Below, one piece after another: positions 17,219 to 24,422 of a stretch of 30,290 bases of DNA. Numbering within the stretch: the stretch's first letter is position 1; every line of letters starts with the position of its first letter. Both the position numbers and the translations under genes were made by a program. The notes under the pieces were generated by a model. That model was given only the letters and a program-made list of their open reading frames with translations. It ran no database searches and was not told the origin of the DNA. The stretch is from Robinsoniella peoriensis (GTDB lineage: Bacteria; Bacillota; Clostridia; Lachnospirales; Lachnospiraceae). The stretch lies in the NCBI RefSeq assembly GCF_042680125.1, contig NZ_JBHTNY010000064.1; one strand, written 5' to 3'.

Positions 17219-19000
17219 ATGGGAATTAAAAAGAAAATATTTTTAGCCTTTTCCTGCGGAATATTAGTAATCACGCTCTTGTCATATGCCTTTATCTTCA
17301 TACTCTTCCGCCAGGGATATGAAACTGAAATTATGCGTTATCAGAAATCAGCTGTTACTATGAATTCAAATATGGTAGAGAGTTTCCTGGATTCCATCCG
17401 TCAGACCTCCCTGAGAATCATTGGGGACGAAGCAATCGGCATTTACCTAAGCACCGGAACCGTGAAAGACTCCCTGGAGAAAATTAAGATCCGGCAATCC
17501 ATTACAAACCAGTTTTCCCATTATTCCACCGGTCAGATTCTGGGCAGCAGCCTGTATCTGAAAAATACGCTGTTTCTGAACGACAGCCTTCCGATTGCAG
17601 AATTCTTCGACAGTCAGACCCTGAATACCAATCCTTTTGTCTCTTCCAGCAACATTTTTTCGGATACCGAGGTAAAGAAAGAGAGCTGGTATCTGCAATT
17701 GATCGAATCGGGAAAAAGAAGCCGTATTTTTCTGGATCCGGAAACAAAGAATTTCTGTTTTGCACAGATTATTCATAATAACTACTATACAGGCCCCTAT
17801 TCCAAAGAAGGACAGGGAGTGATGGTAATCAGCATTGCAGCCAAAGACCTGGCACGTACTTTTTCTCTTGATCCGATCAGTGATAACAGCGGATATGCAA
17901 TTTTCACCAGCCAGCAGGAACTTTTATTCCTAAGCAATGCCCAAAAATCCCTGTACCTGGAAGCCTGTGACCGGTTTATGGCAAGACAGGCATTTGGCGG
18001 CGAAATTGTCACTCTGGATAACCAGCGGTATGTAATGAGTCTGAATTCCCTGCAGCGGTATGATCTGAAAATATTGTTTCTGACACCTTACAGGGATATC
18101 CAGACTCAGCTCAGCCATCTGATGCGCTTTTATCTGTTGTTTGTATTCCTGATCTTTCTCGTGCTGATGGCGGGCATTTATTTGATATCCAATCGTTTTA
18201 CACGCCCTATCATCCGTATGGCGCAGACGATCAGCACAATACACGATACACGAAATTTTTCAGTAGATACCCTGCATTTTTCCAAAGATAAGGAAATTGT
18301 CATGCTCTGTGACAGCTTTTCACAGCTGATTTCCCACAATAACCAGTTAATTCAGGATATTCAGGAGCAGACCGAACAGCAGAAACGTTCCGAACTGCGT
18401 GCACTACAGGCCCAGATCAATCCACATTTCATATTTAATGCCATGGATATCGTGAACTGGATGGCTCTTTCAAAAAACGAAGATGAAATTGCAGAAATTG
18501 TCTCATCCATTGCAAACCTTATGAGGTACAGCATTACAGAACCGGATAAGCTTGTTCCTGTCTCAAGTGAACTGCAAAACATTCAGGAATATATCAACAT
18601 CCAGCAGTTGCGCCACTCCCAGAACCTGGTATTGGATGTTGACGCCACGGAGGATCTGAACACCGTATACATCCCCAAATTTACCCTCCAGCCGCTGATT
18701 GAAAACTCTATTTCCCACGGTCTGGTGGAAAGTAAAAAAGATCTTCACATCCTGGTACATATTTACCGCTCATCCCGTACTGTCATTATTGACATCACAG
18801 ATGACGGTGTAGGCTGTGATGCAGGAGAACTCAACAAATTCTTAGACCACTCGGAAGACACCGCACTAAAAGTATCCAACGGATTTGGCATCCGCAACAT
18901 CAATGAGCGGATCCGTTTAAATTTCAAGGGAGCAAGCGGACTGACTTACCGAAAAGAGCGGGGCATTCTCACTGCCCGCATTACATTTGAAACACCTTAA
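17219..19000 (+). CDS. Sensor histidine kinase, YesM/LytS type
   Basis: 593 residues. Membrane segments at about 8-30 and 301-324 enclose an extracellular sensor region of about 270 residues, followed by a HAMP-like segment. The His_kinase region has the phospho-acceptor His403 in QAQINPHFIFN, which is typical of the YesM group. The ATPase domain shows PLIENSISHG (N496), DDGVG (528-532) and GFGIRN (555-560). GGAGG lies 5 bases before the start. It pairs with the response regulator just upstream. The ligand is presumably a sugar or binding-protein complex outside the cell; nothing in the sequence identifies it. Confidence 0.93.
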   Translation: MGIKKKIFLAFSCGILVITLLSYAFIFILFRQGYETEIMRYQKSAVTMNSNMVESFLDSIRQTSLRIIGDEAIGIYLSTGTVKDSLEKIKIRQSITNQFSHYSTGQILGSSLYLKNTLFLNDSLPIAEFFDSQTLNTNPFVSSSNIFSDTEVKKESWYLQLIESGKRSRIFLDPETKNFCFAQIIHNNYYTGPYSKEGQGVMVISIAAKDLARTFSLDPISDNSGYAIFTSQQELLFLSNAQKSLYLEACDRFMARQAFGGEIVTLDNQRYVMSLNSLQRYDLKILFLTPYRDIQTQLSHLMRFYLLFVFLIFLVLMAGIYLISNRFTRPIIRMAQTISTIHDTRNFSVDTLHFSKDKEIVMLCDSFSQLISHNNQLIQDIQEQTEQQKRSELRALQAQINPHFIFNAMDIVNWMALSKNEDEIAEIVSSIANLMRYSITEPDKLVPVSSELQNIQEYINIQQLRHSQNLVLDVDATEDLNTVYIPKFTLQPLIENSISHGLVESKKDLHILVHIYRSSRTVIIDITDDGVGCDAGELNKFLDHSEDTALKVSNGFGIRNINERIRLNFKGASGLTYRKERGILTARITFETP

Positions 19001-19021
19001 CCTAAAAATGGAGGAATAACG

Positions 19022-20383
19022 ATGAAAGAACAAGTTGTAACTAATGGAATTCATACCTATACCGATGCCGAAAAATATGTTCCTGCGGACAGTCCTGCTG
19101 TACAGGAACACATCAACTGGTTTATGGGATTAAAACTGGGACTTATGATGCACTGGGCGCCCGGGTGCCAGCTGGGAACTTATGAATCCTGGCCTCTCTC
19201 TGACGGAGACGGGTTCTGGTCACAGGAGGACGTGGACTGGACCGACATCCCCACCTTCAAGGAGCAGTATATAAATGCAAATAAGACTTTCAATCCAGTG
19301 AAATTCCGTCCCGACCGCTGGGCAAGCCTGGCTAAGGAATGCGGCTTCCGGTATCTCCTGTTCACTACCAAACACCACGATGGATTCTGCATGTTTGATT
19401 CAGAAACTACCGATTACAAAATTACGCATGAATCCTGTCCTTTTCACACCAGTCCCTATGCTGATATTGCAGGCTCCCTGTATGATGCTTTCCGCAAAGA
19501 AGGACTTGCCATCTCTGCTTACTTCTCCAAACCGGACTGGCACAGCGATTATTACTGGCACAGCGAATTTGGGACGGCACCAACCAGAAATATGAATTAT
19601 AACATCAAGGAACACCCTGATCTGTGGAAAAAATTTGAAGAATTCACCCACCGGCAAATTCTGGAACTGGGAAGAAACTACGGAAAAATAGATGTGCTTT
19701 GGCTGGATGGCGGATGGGTCAGCAAGGATAATCTGGACCAGGACATCCATCTGGAAAAGGTAGTGGAGACCCTGCGCAGCACCACACAGCCCCATCTGAT
19801 CGTCTGTGACCGCTGTGTGGGAGGGCCTTACGAAAATATTATCACTCCGGAAAAACAGATTCCTGACCAGCCACTGTTCATTCCATGGGAGACCTGTGCC
19901 ACCGTTGGAGAAAGATTTTCCTTTCATTATACCGATCATTTTAAAACAGGCAGGGAACTGGTCCACATGCTGCTGAATGTGGTAAGTAAGGGCGGAAACC
20001 TTGCGCTCAATATTGCCCCTCAGCCCGACGGCGAACTTCCGAAACCGGCCGTAGAGTCCATTAAAAATATGGGAAAATGGCTGGCTCTGTTCGGTGATGG
20101 AATCTATGAGACATCAATTATTCCACCCTATTTCCAGGAGCGGATAAAATATACACAAAAATCGGGGAATATCTATGCTTACTTTCTGTATGATGAAATC
20201 CCTGACCTTCCCAATATGCTATCCCTGACCATTGATGCTGATATCCGGGAAATCCGCTCCATGCGTACAGGGCAGTCCCTCCCCTTTGAATGCAAGGGCG
20301 GGCAGACTCTGATTCACACTGAAAAGCTTTTATTAGATGAGGCTTTTTATGCGGAAGGATTTGTCCTGGGTTTAGCTGAGTAA
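19022..20383 (+). CDS. Alpha-L-fucosidase, GH29, cytoplasmic
   Basis: 453 residues. Retaining exo-fucosidase of family GH29 that releases L-fucose from glycans. TTKHHDGFCMF (115-125) is the strong family signature. The likely nucleophile is Asp229 in DVLWLDGGW, and Glu290 in PWETCATVGERFSF is a candidate acid/base residue. The start MHWAPG at 43-48 fits the first barrel strand. There is no signal peptide, so it acts on imported oligosaccharide. It is 21 bases behind the sensor kinase with its own GGAGG, in one operon with the regulator pair. The last four residues and stop lie in sequence resembling the end of the inverted-repeat elements found near 28.7 and 29.9 kb. Confidence 0.94.
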   Translation: MKEQVVTNGIHTYTDAEKYVPADSPAVQEHINWFMGLKLGLMMHWAPGCQLGTYESWPLSDGDGFWSQEDVDWTDIPTFKEQYINANKTFNPVKFRPDRWASLAKECGFRYLLFTTKHHDGFCMFDSETTDYKITHESCPFHTSPYADIAGSLYDAFRKEGLAISAYFSKPDWHSDYYWHSEFGTAPTRNMNYNIKEHPDLWKKFEEFTHRQILELGRNYGKIDVLWLDGGWVSKDNLDQDIHLEKVVETLRSTTQPHLIVCDRCVGGPYENIITPEKQIPDQPLFIPWETCATVGERFSFHYTDHFKTGRELVHMLLNVVSKGGNLALNIAPQPDGELPKPAVESIKNMGKWLALFGDGIYETSIIPPYFQERIKYTQKSGNIYAYFLYDEIPDLPNMLSLTIDADIREIRSMRTGQSLPFECKGGQTLIHTEKLLLDEAFYAEGFVLGLAE

Positions 20384-20392
20384 GGGGACGCT
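20368..20392 (+). repeat. Possible remnant end of the inverted-repeat element family
   Basis: The first 13 bases, GGGTTTAGCTGAG, are identical to the outer end of the element at 29853. GGACGCT then recurs after a short divergent spacer of similar length, giving 25 bases of resemblance. It contains the GAG-TAA end of the fucosidase gene. No second arm or target duplication is evident, so it could be a decayed remnant or chance. Confidence 0.45.
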
Positions 20393-20414
20393 ACCTCATC
20401 CCCCTCATTACTCA
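20377..20414. terminator. Shared hairpin holding both convergent stop codons
   Basis: TGAGTAA (20377-20383) pairs with TTACTCA (20408-20414), and GGGG (20384-20387) pairs with the C run at 20400-20404, leaving a TCA bulge. The fucosidase ends GAG-TAA in the left arm and the convergent response regulator ends GAG-TAA in the right arm. CTTTTCC follows on the plus side; the minus side has no T run. It is probably a bidirectional but not strong terminator. Confidence 0.6.
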
Positions 20415-21478
20415 CTTTTCCTCCGCACCGTACCCTTATACTCATTCGGCGTCTGCCCCACATTTTTTTTAAAAATATCGCAAAAATAACGATAATTGCT
20501 GTACCCTACCTTCTCGCTGACCTCTATGACCTTATAGCCCTGGTTCAGAAGTTCTTTTGCATGTTCCATCCGGGTCTTCGTCAGATATTTAATGTAACTC
20601 ATACCAACTTCATCTTTGAACAGAATGCTAAGATATGCCGGATTCATAGCTACCATATCCGCCAGTTCCGCAAGTCCGATATCCCGATGGTAATTCTCAT
20701 TAATATAGGTCAGCAGCTTTTCTACAGTACGGTGCATCCCTCCGATCTTTGTAACCTCCATTCTTTGAAGCATGGATCGGAATATTTCTTCTACAAATGT
20801 ATTGACCTCTTCATAAGATTCCATATTTTCCACATTTTGATAGGATGGAAAATGTTGTTCTTCCTTTCTTTCTCTGCGCTTTTCAAAATAAATGCCCAGA
20901 GCAAGACAGACCATTTTGTAGCTTTCTTTCTTATATTCTTCCAGTGTGTCCGTATAATTTTGAAGCGCTTCTAACGTAGCGGAAAGTATTTCTTCATATG
21001 ATCTAATATCAGCTTCTTCTATGGAATGCATTAATTCCTGACTGATATCCTGAAATTCTTTTTTCCTGGTCTGGGTTTCCTCTTTACGGGATTGATCCGC
21101 CCTGTCCGCCAGCAGGCTTTCGGTCATCTGCATGGTGTCACGTATCTTGTCCATTGTTATGGGCTTATCGATATAACCCCTGACACCAAGCAGAAGGGCC
21201 TTTCTGGCATACTCAAATTCCTGATATCCGCTGATCACTACAAAAACTGTATCCGGCGTGTATTCTCTTGCTTCTTCAATTAAAGAAAGTCCGTCCATAC
21301 CGGGCATACGGATATCCGTAATAACCAGATCCGGCTTTTCTTCCAGGATCACACGCAGCCCCTCAATCCCGTCATAGGCAAATCCAACTACCTCGAAATC
21401 CATTTTTTCTCTGGCGATCATGGCTTTTATTCCATTTACTACAATATATTCATCATCAACGATCACTACTCTTTTCAT
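20408..21478 (-). CDS. Response regulator, YesN type with AraC DNA-binding domain
   Basis: 356 residues. Receiver domain 1-120 with D8-D9, phospho-acceptor Asp55 in LVITDIRMPGMDG and Lys105 in IDKP. A linker with strong charged coiled-coil character runs at about 115-245. The AraC double helix-turn-helix lies at about 255-350, including NPAYLSILFKDEVG and KVGYSNYRYFCDIFKK. The ATG at 21478 has GGAG nine bases upstream; a TTG two codons earlier is too close to it. The kinase gene ends at 21456, so the two overlap by 23 bases, implying translational coupling. It may control the nearby second importer or the right-hand catabolic genes, but position alone does not decide this. Confidence 0.93.
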   Translation of the reverse strand: MKRVVIVDDEYIVVNGIKAMIAREKMDFEVVGFAYDGIEGLRVILEEKPDLVITDIRMPGMDGLSLIEEAREYTPDTVFVVISGYQEFEYARKALLLGVRGYIDKPITMDKIRDTMQMTESLLADRADQSRKEETQTRKKEFQDISQELMHSIEEADIRSYEEILSATLEALQNYTDTLEEYKKESYKMVCLALGIYFEKRRERKEEQHFPSYQNVENMESYEEVNTFVEEIFRSMLQRMEVTKIGGMHRTVEKLLTYINENYHRDIGLAELADMVAMNPAYLSILFKDEVGMSYIKYLTKTRMEHAKELLNQGYKVIEVSEKVGYSNYRYFCDIFKKNVGQTPNEYKGTVRRKSE

Positions 21479-23213
21479 TTGCAATTACTCCTTCCTGATA
21501 AGACAAGCCTACCGTGACCGTAACCTTTGTCCCCACTCCCGGCTCACTGTCAAATCTGACTCCATATCCTTCTCCGTAATACAGCGCAATTCGCTCTCTT
21601 ACATTTCGTACTCCATATCCTTTTTCCAATACAGACAAATCAGCTATTCCCACGCCGTCATCCACAATGGTAAAAATAATTTTTTCTTCTTCCCTGACAG
21701 CACCTACCTGAATGCTCCCTTTTCCTAACTGTGGTTCCAGCCCATGATACATCGCGTTTTCCACAAACGGCTGGAGGATAAATTTCAAAATATAGACATC
21801 GTCCAACTCTCCCGGGATATCAAGCCCCAGTTCAAAGCGATTATTATAACGGAAGTTCTGTACTTCCATATAAGACTTAATATGGGCCACTTCATCTGCG
21901 ACTTTGATCAGTTTATTCCCCTTGTTCAGGCTCAGCCTAAAAGTACGGGACAGCGCATCTACCATTTGTGCCATATCATCCGCCTCGTGGATTACCGCCA
22001 TACAATAAAGGGAATCCATAGTATTATATAAAAAGTGAGGATTAATCTGAGACTGCAAAAGCAGTAGTTCCGATTCTCTTTCCTTTAATTCACTGGAAAG
22101 CAGACGTTCACGAAGCTCCAGGTTGTTGTTGACCATCTGCTTGAATTTATTGCCAATCTGCCCAACTTCACTGGAATCAAATTCTTCGGTGATATTTCTG
22201 TTACCCTCACCCACTTCCTCTATGGTATTCTCCAGTTTTCGGAGAGGTTCATAGATTTTACCGGATATAAACCGGGAAATATAAAATCCTAAAATTACCA
22301 GCATCAGAATGATTCCCATTATGATAGCCCCGATTACATTACTGTCCCTGGTAAGTTCACTTTTTCGTATAATACTCACCATTTTCCAGCCCGTGGGGTC
22401 ATTTTCCACACTGGCAAATACAAACTGATTCCCAAATCCGGAGCCCCGGAAATACTCCTGTTCAATCTGTTCCTGATCTTCTTCGTTTCCTCTGAAATAC
22501 ATAATGGAGTTATGTTTTTTATCATCTACCACCATAAAAGATACGCTTTGGTTTGCCCGGTGAGTAGAGCCAAAGGCCTTTTCAAATATCTTCTGCCGAA
22601 TATTTACCACCATATATCCGATTCCCTCATAGTTCCCCGGATCTACCAGTAATTTCCCCATGGATACCATTCCCCGGTTCTTATCCGGATTCAGAATATT
22701 CTGCCCGTAAAATACTTCTTTCCCGTTAGCTTCGTTCATCTCCTTCACCCAACTGGTTTCCAGCACATTTTGGATATGATAGGAAACACTCTCACCGGAA
22801 TTAGCGGAATATGTATAGAGTTTTCCTGTGTTATCCAATACAATAATCTCACCAATCAGGGTTTCCTGGGTTGCAATTCTGCCCAGATAGGATTCCAGCG
22901 TATGCCTCTGGGTACTGGAAAAATCCTTGTTTTTATTTGTACCGGATTCCTTAAAAACAGACATAAAACTGGGATTCACCAGAAGATTTCTGGTTAGCTC
23001 TATTATATTATTTAACTGAATATCGGTAATCTCATCCGAGATCTCCAGGTTATAGGAAAAGTCCTCCTGGTAATTCCGCTCAATAATATGTTTGGAAAGA
23101 AAGTAACTGAGAACTCCCAGCAATACCGTCGAAAAAACAGCCAGGGCAATAATCGCTGTTCTGATCTGATCCTTGATCTTACACCTTCCAAACCATCTTG
23201 CAATCTTTTTCAT
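21456..23213 (-). CDS. Sensor histidine kinase, YesM/LytS type
   Basis: 585 residues from ATG 23213, which has GGAG eight bases upstream; the frame continues to 23255 without a better start. Membrane segments at about 18-40 and 292-312 flank an extracellular Cache-like sensor region. HAMP is at about 313-365, followed by a short coiled coil with KERESELLLLQSQ. His393 in QSQINPHFLYN is the phospho-acceptor. The ATPase motifs are PFVENAMYHG (N486), DDGVG (518-522) and GYGVRN (532-537). Its C-terminal codons overlap the start of the cognate response regulator. The stimulus is unknown. Confidence 0.93.
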   Translation of the reverse strand: MKKIARWFGRCKIKDQIRTAIIALAVFSTVLLGVLSYFLSKHIIERNYQEDFSYNLEISDEITDIQLNNIIELTRNLLVNPSFMSVFKESGTNKNKDFSSTQRHTLESYLGRIATQETLIGEIIVLDNTGKLYTYSANSGESVSYHIQNVLETSWVKEMNEANGKEVFYGQNILNPDKNRGMVSMGKLLVDPGNYEGIGYMVVNIRQKIFEKAFGSTHRANQSVSFMVVDDKKHNSIMYFRGNEEDQEQIEQEYFRGSGFGNQFVFASVENDPTGWKMVSIIRKSELTRDSNVIGAIIMGIILMLVILGFYISRFISGKIYEPLRKLENTIEEVGEGNRNITEEFDSSEVGQIGNKFKQMVNNNLELRERLLSSELKERESELLLLQSQINPHFLYNTMDSLYCMAVIHEADDMAQMVDALSRTFRLSLNKGNKLIKVADEVAHIKSYMEVQNFRYNNRFELGLDIPGELDDVYILKFILQPFVENAMYHGLEPQLGKGSIQVGAVREEEKIIFTIVDDGVGIADLSVLEKGYGVRNVRERIALYYGEGYGVRFDSEPGVGTKVTVTVGLSYQEGVIANEKSSDR

Positions 23214-23507
23214 TCGTTTTCTCCATTTCAGTTCCACTTTTCCTGAAGATCTCAAAAAGCGGAAAAATCACTGCATTTTTCATCTGCACTCTACTTTAAA
23301 ATACACTAATCTTTACAGTCTTACAATGCCAATTTCTTCTTTCTCAAAAGATCTTGTACAATACTTACAAAATAACCTTTTTATTTTATGCACAATTCCT
23401 ATCTTTACAAATCTTGTATTATGTGAGAATATAGGGTTATATTTCAACATCCTACGTTGAACGTTGGATAAGAAGTTATAAATCCAAAACTGCGTAACAG
23501 GAAAATG
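23214..23507. other. Divergent intergenic region between kinase gene and racemase-family gene
   Basis: AT-rich, with no plausible gene. On the minus strand TTGTAA with TATTTT 17 bases away is a weak candidate promoter for the kinase operon. On the plus strand TTGTAT (23415-23420 region) with TTATAT at 23437-23442 is a weak candidate for the right-hand operon. The imperfect palindrome at 23451-23467 and the structured leader that follows are listed separately. Confidence 0.4.
23451..23467 (-). promoter_or_regulatory. Candidate operator, copy 1
   Basis: CCTACGTTGAACGTTGG is a near-palindrome (mismatches at positions 3, 9 and 15). Its reverse complement matches 12 of 17 positions of AAAACGTTCACTGTAGT at 28852, which likewise lies shortly before a leader copy. 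A site for the GntR/FCD regulator encoded at 26453 is a reasonable guess, unproven. Confidence 0.4.
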
Positions 23508-23614
23508 GCTGAAAGAAAATTATGAAATAGAAAGGAAGCCACACAGAGATTCTTTCAACCCGTTTAATAAGTGGCAGTATTGCAGCAAGCCTGCAATATA
23601 TTATAGGTAAAATC
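23508..23614 (+). promoter_or_regulatory. Structured leader RNA, copy A (candidate riboswitch-like element)
   Basis: Lies between a likely promoter and the racemase-family start. Stem 1: GGCTGAAAGA (23508-23516 plus flank) with TCTTTCAACC (23551-23560), one C-A mismatch. Stem 2: GCCAC (23538-23542) with GTGGC (23571-23575). The two interleave, giving an H-type pseudoknot. Then ATTGCAG (23579-23585) and CTGCAAT (23591-23597) form a perfect hairpin, followed by a weak TAGGT ribosome site and the ATG at 23615. Bases 23511-23542 match 30 of 32 in copy B, although this stretch is mostly the first loop. No known riboswitch class was recognised. Confidence 0.65.
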
Positions 23615-24286
23615 ATGAAAATAGGATTAGTGTATACAAGCACCACACCAGAATTAATTGAATTAGTAGAACGTGAAGTAAAGTGCCAGCTCCCAGAGGA
23701 AGTAACACTGATGAGTTACGAAGACCCTACCATCCTTTCTGAAACAAGAGATCATGGATATGTGACTGCAAATGCTGCTGCCAGACTGATTACCATGTTC
23801 TTGAAAGCAGTTCAGGACGGCGCAGATGCCGTTTTGAATATCTGCTCTTCTGTCGGAGAAGCGGCTGACTGTGTACAGGACATGGGCAGATACCTCGGTG
23901 TGCCTATCGTAAGGGTAGATGAAGAAATGTGCCGGGATGCTGCAAGGCAGGGTTCCCGTATCGGAGTACTGGCTACACTTCCCACCACTTTAGAACCAAC
24001 TAAAAATACCATCCTGCGTGTTGCCAGGGAAATCGGAAAACCAGTAACACTGACAGACGGCTTAATTGATGGTGCATTCGGACTGAATCAGGAACAGTTC
24101 AGGGAACTTCTTCTGAAAAAAGCCGGGGAAATCTGTCAGGATGTAGATGTAATTCTTTTATGTCAGGGCTCCATGGCTTACTGCGAAGAGTTAATCGCAG
24201 AAACTTATGGTAAGCCGGTAGTTTCCAGCCCACGTTACGGGGCTGCTGCTTTAAAAGAAGCATTGCGTATGAAAGGTCTGATTTAA
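23615..24286 (+). CDS. Asp/Glu/hydantoin racemase superfamily protein
   Basis: 223 residues, the usual length of the superfamily (PF01177-type fold). The two catalytic cysteines expected for cofactor-independent racemases or isomerases are present: Cys77 in NICSSVG and Cys183 in LLCQGSM. IGVLATLPTTLEPTK (116-130) is the family's central loop. Members invert alpha-carbons of amino or hydroxy acids, or isomerise related acids; the substrate here is unknown. It is first in a plus-strand gene group with GH127, a GntR regulator, an acid-sugar kinase and BKACE. It follows leader copy A and has only a weak AGG ribosome site, unlike other genes here, so its translation may depend on leader folding. 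Confidence 0.85.
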   Translation: MKIGLVYTSTTPELIELVEREVKCQLPEEVTLMSYEDPTILSETRDHGYVTANAAARLITMFLKAVQDGADAVLNICSSVGEAADCVQDMGRYLGVPIVRVDEEMCRDAARQGSRIGVLATLPTTLEPTKNTILRVAREIGKPVTLTDGLIDGAFGLNQEQFRELLLKKAGEICQDVDVILLCQGSMAYCEELIAETYGKPVVSSPRYGAAALKEALRMKGLI

Positions 24287-24422
24287 TTTCTGAACCAGAC
24301 TCCCCGCCGCAGGCCTGCCTTCCGGTTCCCTGCCCGCAGGAATACATATTATGGAAGTTCCCAGTTTATGGACTACCAGATACTATTAATAATTAATCAA
24401 AGATGGAAAGCGAGGTTTTATC

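Noticed and set aside
19400..19966. 188-residue open frame opposite the fucosidase gene
   Set aside because: Antisense shadow of the GH29 coding sequence with no family features.
23505..23525. Short leader peptide MAERKL before the racemase-family gene
   Set aside because: Copy B reads differently and the copies differ by single-base indels, so conservation acts on RNA; no regulatory codon run is seen.
23508..23614. Assignment of the leader to SAM-II, preQ1 or fluoride riboswitch
   Set aside because: The pseudoknot layout is loosely similar, but none of the conserved core sequences of those classes, as I recall them, is present.
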